64,000 nt of DNA from Acytostelium subglobosum LB1 (taxonomy: Eukaryota; Evosea; Eumycetozoa; Acytosteliales; Acytosteliaceae), in the NCBI RefSeq assembly GCF_000787575.1, contig NW_012236498.1, positions 254,325 to 318,324 of the forward strand. Direction: 5' to 3'. Both the position numbers and the translations under genes were made by a program. The notes beneath the pieces are model-generated. The model had not been told where the DNA came from, did not search any database, and saw only the letters and a program-made list of their open reading frames with translations. The stretch's first letter is position 1; each line of letters opens with the position of its first letter. Below, piece by piece: positions 32,570 to 44,132 of the stretch.

Positions 32570-35500
32570 ATGGGTAAACATACGATTGGTAATGATAGAG
32601 GCTTGTTTCTAGAACTGGCATGTCAGGAGGAGGTATGTTTATGTTACTATAGGTTGTGCTCAATGTTCATTCTGACATGGTTGACTAATATTTATATATA
32701 TATATGTTAACATAGACACTTGTTACCAACCTCAATCGATTGGAGAGGGATTTAATCAGTCGACTGCCACTTTGTTTCAAACGCGATGAGATGCTTGGTC
32801 CAAATGTAGAGTTCACATCGGTACTGCCATGTACCCATGAACAGTATCAGGATCAGACCATTGCATTCATTCTAGAGCTGAGTGATTACATTGATCATGA
32901 TCTAGACACATCTGTCATATCAAAGTCACTGTTCATTCACCAAGCAATGATCCTAATCGAGAAGGTTCAATCATCGTTACGTATAATGAGTAAGCTTATT
33001 TCCTCTACATTTCCACACGATGACACAAGCTAAACTAAGCCATCCATCAGTCAATTTCAAACAATCAGTGTCCAATGTCATCAACATCTTTGGATCAGGA
33101 TCACTCAATAAGCTTCAGATGAAGGATCAGAAACAGCAGTCTATCAATGCACTAATGTTTTGGTTCCGATTCAATACATCGTTGATACACTTGATGGCCT
33201 CAATCAATCATCATCATTGTACAAACATACAGCAGAGTATGTATTCCTGGTGCTATTACACATCGCTAATAAGACGTCTAACATAATATCATAGATGATG
33301 ATGATCAGACATCATTGTTGGTCAATAGTGTATCATATAATTACATCAAGTACTTGATCACATTCATCACTTCCAATGCTCATACCAACCAACAGTTATT
33401 AACAGAGACCAAACCATTTGTTGATCAACTTGGTCGTGTGTTTGAAAGATATCACTCACAGACTACTCCATCATCCTCCTCCTCCTTTTGGACTCTATTT
33501 GACAAGGTATTCCAGAAGGTACATTCTCGTGGCAAACAATTAGATGGTATGGATGTTCAAACTTGATGTTGTACTATACATTCCTTTGACTGACCCTGAC
33601 CCTGACCCATTTCCATTAGAGTATCAGAGTCACTACATCAAGTGTCTGGATATAGTTGTACAGTGTCAATCAACAACAACAACATGTTATCATTGGATTG
33701 GTGTGTTCAACTTGGTCACCAACTATTACAATCATCTATGTGACGTTGTTGACAAAAAGATGTTGATGGAAAGGATCACCAATGGAAGACAACATATACT
33801 CAGACTGTTCCAACTCATTCATAGTCTATCAACTCGCTGGAGTCTACCATCGTTAGAGACCTACGAGCAAGATAACGTCATTGAAATGTTCAACTATATG
33901 TTTGATATGGTCTATGACGTATCATTCGCCAGCAACAACAGAGACATTAATCTGGATCAATACTTTGAGCGCTATGTCAACAATGCAGATGACTGTGAAA
34001 GTACATCATCGTCAGGCGGCGGAAGAGAAGATAATCATATACAATCAGATGACTTGATCATTCTTTGGACATTGATATTGAACACACACTTGAACAGACA
34101 GGTCAGCGAGTTATGGACAATGAAATCAACACTCATCGCTTCAAACCTACGAAAGAGTATGAAGGACAACATCACTGTCGTCAGACTTCAGACGAAACAC
34201 ACGTACGCACAGGACGAGCTCATGAACAAACCCTTGCCAAAGAACTACTGGGATTACTACCAAGTGGACCTTCGAAGAAAGAACTCTCAAGTACCTCTCA
34301 GTGTGCTGTGTCTATACACCTGGACATTGCTCACAAACATCAGACAATTGGCACTCATCTCCCCGGCCAAACTCGCTACCACCACCGAGATCATCTCCAA
34401 CATGGACAAACTATACAAACTCATTGACTTGACGAAAGATATCAAGACAGCATCATCAGCAGCACAAGGTGAAGAGGTAGTGGTATACATTGAACATATC
34501 GTCAAGTCATTCATTGGCCTTATGCCACTCGTTCGACATTTACCACCAGTCATATCAAAGTTGGTTGAGCTACTCAAGACAATCTTCAAGCTGTTCCACA
34601 GCAAAGTGGATATGAGCACTATTCATAGTCATGAGATGATACTGGAATGTTGTTGTGAGTTGATCACACTTGAACATTTGGCATCACCATCATCGCCACT
34701 ATTCCTACTCAAGAAGGACATTAGATTGGATCAAATGCCAACCCTATTCAATCACCCATTCACACCTGCATCAATAAGATACATGCATGTTGTACTCAAT
34801 ACAATGCTGTCAAGTTGTGGCCCTGCTGTTGGTCTACAGTCACTTGATAAAGAACACAAGAGTATCATTATACAGTTCACCTGCTCCGTTCTACCAAACC
34901 TTATTTACATTCTATGCGATATGGACAATCCTTCCAAAAGGGTTCATCAACAACTTGAAAGAACAGTCATTGTTGAGTCAATAGTAATTGGTATGCAGAT
35001 ACACAACATCATCAAGCCCAATTTAAAAGAAACAGTGTTCAAATACATTCGATCAATCATCCAAGCCAAGGCTGCCATTCCCATTACGATACTCTGTCAC
35101 TTCACCATCAAACTGGAATATCTGTTACGTGATCCAAGTTATATGATAGTATGTATATTATTATATTTATATAATATTTCATACTGACCATACATATATA
35201 TACAAACAGAACATAATCAAAGATCATAATGATGATGATGACATTCTATCAATGTTCCCGATGCTGTTATTATACTTTGAGTATGGTGCCAAGACTAGAA
35301 AGGTCATTGAATCCATACTACCCAGATTGAATCAGCATTGCTTTGACAATCCCATCACCACCTGTGTTCCTTTGTCCACAATTGAAAGGATGGATACTCT
35401 TCGAATATTTATCACTCACTTGGCCAAGTTAGAATCATCTCGATTTAACATCCAAACAATCTTTAAGAACATTGTAGACTTTGTCAATGCAGAGATTGGA

Positions 35501-36760
35501 ATATCAGTTGAAGAGGATTTCATCAAAGGTAGGTAGTAAACAACCTCAAATGTATATTTATCACTCTTTTACTTACACGGCAATCAACAACAACAGTTGT
35601 AGATACATTGATAGAGACTATTCTCTCCAAAGTGGTTCTCAATGTTAAATTTGGCACTGCATTGGCTACATCACTACTTGGGACACAAGTAATTCAACAG
35701 AGAGTGGCCAGATTATTCAATGTCCTTCCAATATACACTGTTGGTCGTAATTACAAAAGTTCCAACTTGGAATTGTTCGCTTTGCACTTCTCGACCATCC
35801 TCATCAAATCCGACTTTACCCTGGATAGAACGACCATTGACCTTATATCCAATGATACCACACTGCGAAGAGTCACTCTGAAGTGTATATGTTTACCTAT
35901 TATCAATGGACAGGCAGCTGATGACTACTCTACAGGTGTATTGCGAGTGATCAAACAAATCTATAAGCATTCCAAAGCACCAAAACAGTTCATCAAAGAG
36001 TTTAGCCTACTTATTCCAAAGATTACTCCATTCCTCAATGTAAGTTATGTCAACAATGATCATTGGTCAACTTTATCAAACAACTAATAGTTGAACTCTA
36101 GTCCATTACCAGTACAACACCATCTGCACTAGCATTGCTTAAAGTTTTCTACGAGACACTCAGCACCAACTACCCTCTGGTCAAGTGCGACGACTACTAC
36201 TACTCGACACATTTGCCAAAGGAGATCTTTAACATGTACAGCCACTTTGTACAGTATAGCATTGATGCCACACGATCAATCATGTTATCAGCGTCACCTG
36301 GCCACAGAGAGACATCACATGACAGCAACAGTGATCTTAAAATGTTCCTACAAGAATTGCACCAAAACATTGACCTCTGCATATTTGAAGGCCCCACAGG
36401 GATTGCAGTGCCAAACTGTAGGAAACTATTTGGTGGTCCAATGATTTCCCTTTCCTCATCCACCTCTGTCATCTCTCCAGAATTGAAAGAACGACTATGG
36501 AAACAATCACTCAAGGTCCTCAGAGCACTCTACAACTTTGGATCGTATGGACGAAAGTTGATCACCGACCAAATACATTCATCGTCCATGCTCTCTTTGT
36601 TCCGCAAGACAGAGTATCACTCTCAGACCATTGTAAGTTGTGACCACAAAGTACCGAAAGGTAGTCACCAGAGACAAACTAACTAAATCTACTTTAGAAA
36701 TTCTTACAAAGTCTTGGCGTTATTGGGATGACATATCTAGAGTACCTGAATATTCTATGA
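32570..36760 (+). CDS. Unrecognised 1219-residue helical protein, nine exons
   Basis: Exons: 32570-32632, 32716-32989, 33051-33236, 33295-33546, 33620-35148, 35210-35528, 35597-36039, 36102-36632, 36698-36760. All junctions have GT-AG ends, and the total length is a multiple of three. The protein begins MGKHTIGNDRGLFLELACQE and ends LEYLNIL. It is rich in Leu, Ile, His and Asn, with long amphipathic helical stretches through its length, which suggests an alpha-solenoid. No catalytic motif, signal peptide, zinc finger or clear transmembrane segment is visible. I considered MMS22L-type repair proteins and the WASH subunit SWIP because of size, but no motif supports either. Intron density is the highest in the window. 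Confidence 0.8.
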
Positions 36761-36803
36761 ATAAATATAAATATATTTATTATCTGTATATGCCAGACAG
36801 CTA

Positions 36804-39113
36804 CTATTGATCGGACAGTGCTGGCGATGGCGTCTTGTTACACTTGAAATGCTTATCAAACACGGCATGACACTCTTGCTTCCTTTCTGGCGTTGTCTTT
36901 TCACCAAAGTTCAACTCGACAATGGATAGTGCCACATGTTTCAATAGAGTGGCTTCAGAGTCAAAGACCATTTGCAGTTCCCAAACGAACTCAAAGTATT
37001 CTTCCTCCTTCCTCAGGTCCATTTGCTGTTGTTTCTTGCAGTGTGACACCACGACGTTGTTCTCACTGTCCCTGCTGACCTTGATAGTCCATCCACCTGC
37101 ATCCTTAAACATTGGTTTGGGACATATAGAGAGTCGCAGCTCGATCACAGATGGTGCAATGATAGCCTGACTGCATACCTTTAGTATGTTCAACTGTAAT
37201 AATAATAATGTTGTTAGTCATTTGTTGTGTTGATGTTGTCAAGTGATGTGTCATAAACATACAATGGGCTCCTGGAACTCTGTGGATAGATATGCCACCA
37301 GGTCGTTCGTTCTGAATGTACTGTCCTCATTCCTGGGTATGGCATCGTACTTTTGGATGAATTCATCGTCCAAGGTGAACTCTGGGGCAAAGAACTGCCT
37401 CAATCCCTGGAGCACATCATAGACCGTCTTCTTTGGATTGCCCTTCTCGGCAAGGTCTTCAGTGCTGCTATTGTCTTTGAAAATAGAAATACAACTGGCC
37501 AGTCGGGGTAGGTCTACTCCAACAGGCTGTGAAGCAAATGGCCTCAGCCATATTCGCTTGGTGTCCTCAACAAGATCTCTTGCTGGAAGTTTAGGTTGTG
37601 TAGGTGTTGGTGTTGGTGTAGGTGTGGGCGTAGATATTGGTGTTGGTAATGTTGCTTGGACTGGTGCAGATAATGTAGGTGTAGGTGTAGATGTAATAGG
37701 TACTGGTGTTTGTGGTTGCTCCTGGACTGTTGTTGGAATAGATGGCGTAGTTGCCTCCGTTGTTGAGGGTGACGATGATATTGGATGAGTTGTCTGTACT
37801 GCTGCTGCTGTTGGAGCTTCAATGACCAACTCATTCTCCTTCTTTTCGTGTTTCTCCTTTGAGTCCTTTTCTGCCTCATCTGCAGGGCTGATCTCCTGCT
37901 TATTGCTGTCCACCTGCTGTTCAACTTTGTCCACAACGATTTCCTTATCCTTCTTGGACTCGATTGGTTGTATAACCACTACAGGCTCAATATTCGTTTG
38001 AGTGATTGCTGGTGCTGGTGCTGGTGCTGGACTGAAAGTAGAGGTGGTGGTAACCATTGGTTCAGAGTCTGGCTCACTGAATGTATGTCGTCTGGTCCAT
38101 GATGATGGTGATGATCTCCTTCTTCCCATCTTTGGTGAGGTGGAAGAGGAGGATGGAGAGTTGTTGGCACTGGAATGTTGTGATGATGTGCCACGTGGTG
38201 TACTAATAGGACGCATTGGTGATCGTACCCTCGGTGAGCCGAGTGGTGTTCCAAGTGGTGTGCCATGAGGTGTTCCCATTGGAGACAAGAATCTTGGACT
38301 GCCCTCACTCTCCTTCCTCTTCCAGAACTCTAGTAGCTCTTTCTTCTGTCCAGGCGAATCGAGGGAAGAGCTTGGTGACTCGAAAGTTGTTGAGCTTGAT
38401 CTTGGCAGCTGATAGGGGCTATTTGATGTTGGTGAAGACGAGGACATGACTAGGTCCTCGTGATAGACTGGCAGCGATTGGGACAATGGTACCTTCACCA
38501 ATGAGGGACTAGAGAGTGATCTCGATGAGGATATCTTGGTGGGTGTAAGGCCCTCTGGAGTTGTGGGGGGTGGCGTAGAGTCCACGCCATTGAAGCCTGT
38601 GAATGACTTTGGCATTGCGATCTTTTGAGTTGGTGATTGTGTTGTACGGAATGGGGAGTGACTAGATGGTGTATATGACTTGTTGTTGTTGTTGTTGATG
38701 TTGGTGCTTGGGGAAGATAGAGTGGAGCCAGAACGATTAGGGGATGAGCGAGGTGTTGATGAGGAGGACAATGGTGGTCTTGGACTACTATTGTTGTTGC
38801 TGTTGCTGTTTGAGAGTGATTCAAATGATGTACTCCACTTGAACTGGAAGTCTGATGATTGGTGTGTGTTGTTGAACGCAGATGTGGGTGGTCGAGGTGA
38901 TCTAGTCCCATTGCCTAAGGGCGATATGGACAGTCTGATTGGTGAGTGTGCAAGAGGTGATGAGGGATAGGAATGTGAACTCTTCTTTGGTGGTGTTGAT
39001 GTTGTTGGTGTAACATTATTGTTGTTTAATGATGAACTAAGTGTAGAACCAGATCTGTCGCTTGAATCAACGAGGACGACGAGGTCATCATCATCATTGC
39101 TGTTATCGCTCAT
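36804..39113 (-). CDS. Ser/Pro-rich protein with conserved-looking C-terminal domain
   Basis: Two exons (37263-39113, 36804-37193), 746 residues. The first about 400 residues are low complexity, rich in Ser, Pro, Thr and Asn with many SP and TP sites and GTP repeats (SPMGTPHGTPLGTPLGSP), so heavy phosphorylation by proline-directed kinases is plausible. A Lys/Glu-rich part and a Thr/Pro repeat tract (TPTPTPTPTPTQP) follow. The last about 220 residues look globular: DTKRIWLRPFASQPVGVDLPRL, LRQFFAPEFTLDDEFIQKY, and after the intron SICPKPMFKDAGGWTIKVSR and VWELQMVFDSEATLLKHV. I do not recognise this domain. The gene is head to head with dolichol kinase. Confidence 0.8.
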
Positions 39114-39449
39114 ATCAAATGTTTACACTTGTAATGGTAGCTTGGTGTAGCTCCACTTATATATGTATGTGTGTATATGAATAAATATAACTTTGTAATG
39201 ATAATAATGAGCCTATGTTGCCAATGATAAAGTGGCGGGAGGGAAAAGCCTGTGTGTGTCTATGTTTGTAAATATGAGCAAATGGGTGGTGACGTGATTG
39301 GATGAATCAAAAATTCTAACGGTCACTTGTGGTGTGTGAAAAATTGAAAAATAACAATTAGAATATAATTAATTTGGGATTTTTGTGGACAACAAAAACT
39401 GATCAAAAGATAAATACCTTTTTGACAGAGGAACAATCAGTGTGTGAAG
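39114..39449. promoter_or_regulatory. Shared promoter region, 336 bp
   Basis: Divergent promoter for the Ser/Pro-rich gene and dolichol kinase. AT-rich, with A/T runs near 39340-39420. No specific site recognised. Confidence 0.4.
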
Positions 39450-41398
39450 ATGAAGAGGACAAAAAGTAGTACTAGCAATAGCAACAAGAACACCCAACAA
39501 GACAATAACAACAACAACAACAATGTGACAAGGAGACAATATAGTGGAGGAGGTAGGAGGATATGGGTGGAGGTAATATTGATGTTGACATGCTGCTTCA
39601 TCGTGTTCTCAACGAGTTGGAAGCATCTTGGTAGCAGCATCGACAGAACAAGACATGGACTCACAAAGTATCCATCACTATTTGAGGCACTACTACAGTT
39701 GATCATTGTGTTTGCAGTGTTTGTTGGTGGCGTTGCACAGCAACGACTGGTGCCCATCACAATATCAGTGCTTCATCACTTTGATACCGACTCCACGGTG
39801 GTGTCGCGCACCAACCAACTCAGTGCTCTTCAGAACGATCTGAGCATCATTGATCCTGGAATGCTACTAAACTCAAGGGAGTACCACAATGTAGACATTG
39901 GTCTACCTATTGGTATATCTCTAATACCTCTAATGTACTCTGCACTCAAGAATACATTGATACCAGCACTGGCAACAATAACAACCACAACAATGGATGC
40001 AGTAATGTACCCATCATCGTTGACTAGGCTATTCTTTGCATCGGCCATTGCCTCTGTGTTTGTACTGATCAATGCAATCAAGAGAAGAAGAGTATATCTA
40101 TTACTTATTGCATTCCTACTATTAACAATATATAATATCTTCTTTGGTAAGTTGAACATCAACAACAACAACACATTATATATTAGCCACTCACTAACTT
40201 TATACTTGAATCATCATCATCATCATTATAATAACCTCCAGGTCAACTTATGCTTGTGTATACATTATTGTATATAACGATTACATTCATTAGTTCAAGA
40301 TGTTTGGTGATGACATTCAGTGGAAGCTTTACAATTGGAGAGGCATCATTAGTGTCTCAACTGTTTGCCTCAATGTTGACAGAGTCAATATGGTATTTAC
40401 TGGGTGGCACAACAACCGATACATCGTCTACCGTCAATGAGTTATCCAATGATCATTGGGTTATTGTATGTTCAATCTTTGTCCTCATGATTGGTACTGC
40501 GATAATTGTGGTCTTTACTTCACCAGTGGCCAATAGAATTAGGAACCTACCCAGTACGACAGTATGGAGCAAACAGGTGATCACCTTCAACATTATATTT
40601 ATATCGATTATAATATTTGGACTGATGCCATTGCTCACCTATTTAATTGGTGGTGATAACATATTCATATGGCTACTGTATTACCTAATCAATGACATTG
40701 TACGATTGATTATTATTGGATACTGGATCATCATGTTGGCTATCACATTCCTATTCTTCAACCCAACCGGTACGACGTTTCGATCAATACCAAATATCCT
40801 GCTCCGTAAATACTTTCATGTGTTGGCCATTGTAATGTTTGCACCAGTGATCATCGTTAGACCAGATCTCATGTCACTGAGCTTTGGTGTGGCCATCAGT
40901 GCACTGGTACTCATTGAACTGATCAAGTATGGACGCGTGCCACCATTGAGCCAGCCTCTCTCCACCTATATGGACGCTTTCCTTGATGGTCGTGACAGTG
41001 GAATCGTAACACTCACTCACATCTACTTATTGGTCGGTTGTTCAATACCGGTATTCCTCACATTCTTCTATGATAGTGGAGAGCGCTCCACATATCTTCA
41101 TCCACTTTCAGCCTTCTCTGGACTACTCACTATTGGTGTTGGTGACAGCATGGCATCATACGTTGGCATCAAGTATGGCAAGACCAAGTGGTTCAGTACA
41201 TCAAAGTCACTAGAGGGTACAATCGGAGGAATTGTATCATGTTTCATTGCTGGTGCAATGTTATTATTATGTGTCACCAATCAGACTACTACAAGTATCC
41301 AACTTATCAGACTACTGATAGGATCATCCATTAGTGGTCTATTGGAGGCCTCTACCAATCAAATCGATAACATTGTATTACCAATTCTATTCTTTTAG
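39450..41398 (+). CDS. dolk: Dolichol kinase
   Basis: Two exons (39450-40146, 40242-41398), 617 residues. It phosphorylates dolichol with CTP in the ER membrane, a step needed for N-glycosylation, O-mannosylation and GPI anchors. Many hydrophobic segments are visible over the whole length. C-terminal family marks are LLRKYFHVLAI, IGVGDSMASYVG, KSLEGTIGG and LEASTNQIDNIVLPI, which fit the CTP-binding and catalytic region of DOLK/Sec59. The first ATG in the frame is at 39450; the N-terminus (about 25 residues) is Asn-rich and hydrophilic. Intron ends are GTAAGT...CAG. Length is slightly above animal DOLK (about 540). Confidence 0.92.
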
Positions 41399-41611
41399 TA
41401 TAATAAACTATTGATTCCTTGATGAAACCATAATATTTAATAAAGGAGAGTTATAACTTTATTAACAATGATAGTTATTATTATTATTTACAGCATCAAT
41501 CACTTAGAGTTTGGTGTTGGTGGACTTGATGAACGGATAGAAAGAATGAACGAATCCATTCATTTACAAATACATTACCTCTTGGGTTGTTGAATCAAGA
41601 AGGTAAGTAAG

Positions 41612-41998
41612 TTACTTGAAGGATGAACGGAGGTAGGATCCAGTATGAACCTGGTTATAGAACTCTGATCCCTGCTTCACATCAACCATCTTTGGGAAGT
41701 CATTGTTGACCCATAACATCTGTCCCTTTCTCGTCATACTATAATGATAATGATAATGATGTTAGTTAGTATCTTGGATAATTATAACAACAACCTCTAC
41801 AAAATTGAGATAGTGGTGGTCATACCTAATGTCATTGTCAGTGGACATCTTCCTAACACCAAAGCCAATAGTCACTGTTGCGGCAGTACCGAGGATAACA
41901 AATAGAGGGGCAAGCTATAAGGTTGGTACCTTGTTGTTAGAATTGATAATATAATTATAATTTTTATATACACTTACAGCAGCATCAATTTTAACCAT
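41612..41998 (-). CDS. Small B12D/MLRQ (NDUFA4)-type membrane protein
   Basis: Three short exons (41978-41998, 41826-41914, 41612-41738), 78 residues. The sequence starts MVKIDAALAPLFVILGTAAT and continues VTIGFGVRKMSTDNDISMTRKG. This layout, one membrane helix after a short N-terminus followed by VRK and a hydrophilic tail, fits the B12D/NADH-ubiquinone reductase MLRQ-like family of small mitochondrial inner-membrane proteins. Complex I or complex IV association is known for NDUFA4; the role of B12D forms is less clear. Both introns have GT-AG ends (87 and 63 nt), and all three exons are too small to stand out as open frames. Confidence 0.75.
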
Positions 41999-42714
41999 CT
42001 TTAAAGAAATGTATTATTATATTTATCTGTATATATGTAGTAGTATTTGAGGACAATAATGAGAATGATTCAAATACATCAACAAAGCATTGAACTAATA
42101 CTCTGTATTCCAATGGTAATTAAACCATACAAACAAAGAATAAGCACACAACACACACACACACACACACACTTACAACCAACACCCCATCATGATCAAA
42201 TGGGGAAGGGTTGTGGATTGATGATTGGTTACATAACAAACTATCTTGATAGTAGTTGTCTAACCAACATTAATTAAAGGAACATAATTGTTGATTGATC
42301 ATTTAATGTCTCAATCAACTGAATTTCCAACTTCTCCAATCAAGAACTGTTATTGATTTTCAATTATAGATTGATAACTTTCGGAAGTTCATTGCAACTG
42401 TTTTTTTATTGAATGATGTCCAATTACCAAAATAGGAAATTGATTATGTCAACCATGGTATTCAATTTCGAAATTATTGTTGTTACAAACAGTCCTGGTC
42501 AATTACAATCACAAACATTATGATGTCTAGTCTTTCACCAACATCATCATTTCATATTCTTATTTCTATCATAATATTATACATACATACATATTCAAAC
42601 ATTCATTCACTCTATATTTAACCACTTTAGTGTTTTAATTATTTAATTATTTTATTTTTGAAGCTCACAACTCTTGTTCATTCACATTAACCAACTGTTC
42701 AACAACAACACAAC
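41999..42714. other. Intergenic 716 bp, no gene seen
   Basis: Divergent promoter region between the B12D-type gene and aspartate aminotransferase. AT-rich, with (ac)n near 42140-42170. No coding or RNA signal recognised. Confidence 0.5.
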
Positions 42715-44034
42715 ATGCAACAGCAATCAGATATTCTAAGCAAAGTTACTTCTAGACTCCAGAACTCGTTGTTTATCCCATTCGACACAATTATGGAGAA
42801 CAACAACACCGCTGCCTCCACCAACAAACCATCTCTCTTTGAGGGAGTTCCATTGGCACCTGCCGACCCAATTCTCGGCGTGTCTGTTGCTTTCAAGGCC
42901 GATCCATCACCCAACAAGGTTGATGTTTCAGTCGGCGCCTACCGTGACGACAACGGCAAGCCCGTCGTCTTGAAGTGCGTACTTGAAGCAGAGAGACGTC
43001 TGCTCGGTGCCAGCAAAGAGTACCTCACCATCGATGGTATCCCAGAGTTCAACAGAGCATCAGCACAGCTTCTTTACGGTGATGCTATGAAGGGACAAGA
43101 GAAGCGCATGGTTACAGTCCAATCGCTCTCTGGTACTGGTGCACTCCGTATCGGTATCATCTTCATCCGCAAATACCTCCCAGCCGGCACGACTGTCTAT
43201 GCCTCCCGTCCAACATGGACCAACCACCACAACATCTGCAAGGAGTCTGGTGTGCCTTCAAAAGAGTACGCCTACTATGACAACAAGAACAACCGCCTCG
43301 ACTTTGAGGGCATGCTCAGAGACATGGAGAACGCACCCAACGGCTCAGTCTTCCTTCTGCATCTGTGCGCCCACAACCCAACTGGATGTGACCCAACCAA
43401 TGAGCAGTGGGGTATCATCGCCGACTTGATGGAGAAGAAGAAGCACATCCCATTCATTGACTGTGCCTATCAAGGTTACGCAAGTGGTGACCTCGATCGC
43501 GATGCCTACTCGGCTCGTCTGTTCTTCAAGCGTGGATTCGAGATGTTCTCATCTCAGTCGTACTCCAAGAACTTTGGCCTCTATGGAGAGCGTGCCGGTG
43601 CCCTCACTATTGTCTCCAATAACCCAGAGAACGTGCCCAAGATGTTGTCACAGATTAAGATGGACATCCGTGCCATGTATTCCAACCCTCCAACCCATGG
43701 TGCCCGTATTGTCGCCACTGTCCTTGCCGACCCAGAGCTCCACGCTCTCTGGATCACCGAGCTCAAGCAAATGTCCAACAGAATCATTCAGATGCGTCAG
43801 GCACTCTTGGATGCTTTGCGTGTCAGGAATGTCCCAGGCGACTGGACTCACATCACTAGCCAGATTGGAATGTTCACCTACACTGGTCTCACTGCACCCC
43901 AAGTGGAGTTCATCATCAAGAAGTATCACATCTATATGTTGGGCAGTGGCAGAGTCAGTGTTGCTGGTCTTAACACCAAGAACATTAACTATGTGGCAGA
44001 TGCCATCGCTGATGCTGTTGCCAACGCCAAGTAA
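42715..44034 (+). CDS. Aspartate aminotransferase
   Basis: Single exon, 439 residues. It exchanges amino groups between aspartate and 2-oxoglutarate using PLP. Visible marks: PADPILGVSVAFKADP, VGAYRDDNGKP, SLSGTGALRIG, ASRPTWTNHHNI, HNPTGCDPT, the PLP Lys285 in SQSYSKNFGLYGERAGAL and SGRVSVAGL. The conserved protein starts near residue 37 (NKPSLFEGVPLAPADP); the 26 residues before the second Met (residue 27, at 42793) form a possibly amphipathic MQQQSDILSKVTSRLQNSLF stretch without acidic residues apart from one Asp. Codon choice is strongly biased to C-ending codons, in line with high expression. Confidence 0.96.
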   Translation: MQQQSDILSKVTSRLQNSLFIPFDTIMENNNTAASTNKPSLFEGVPLAPADPILGVSVAFKADPSPNKVDVSVGAYRDDNGKPVVLKCVLEAERRLLGASKEYLTIDGIPEFNRASAQLLYGDAMKGQEKRMVTVQSLSGTGALRIGIIFIRKYLPAGTTVYASRPTWTNHHNICKESGVPSKEYAYYDNKNNRLDFEGMLRDMENAPNGSVFLLHLCAHNPTGCDPTNEQWGIIADLMEKKKHIPFIDCAYQGYASGDLDRDAYSARLFFKRGFEMFSSQSYSKNFGLYGERAGALTIVSNNPENVPKMLSQIKMDIRAMYSNPPTHGARIVATVLADPELHALWITELKQMSNRIIQMRQALLDALRVRNVPGDWTHITSQIGMFTYTGLTAPQVEFIIKKYHIYMLGSGRVSVAGLNTKNINYVADAIADAVANAK

Positions 44035-44132
44035 TAGATCAGATTGCAAAAGTACATGACCCAAAGGTCTTTAATAAATACATAAAGTTATTGTTGTCAT
44101 TGTGTTGAGGCAATCAAATCTACTTTATTACT

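Noticed and set aside
32570-36760. Assignment of the 1219-residue protein to MMS22L or WASH subunit SWIP
   Set aside because: Size is similar, but no diagnostic motif could be matched by eye.
43648-44064. Minus-strand and other-frame ORFs inside aspartate aminotransferase
   Set aside because: Caused by strong C-ending codon bias of the real gene.
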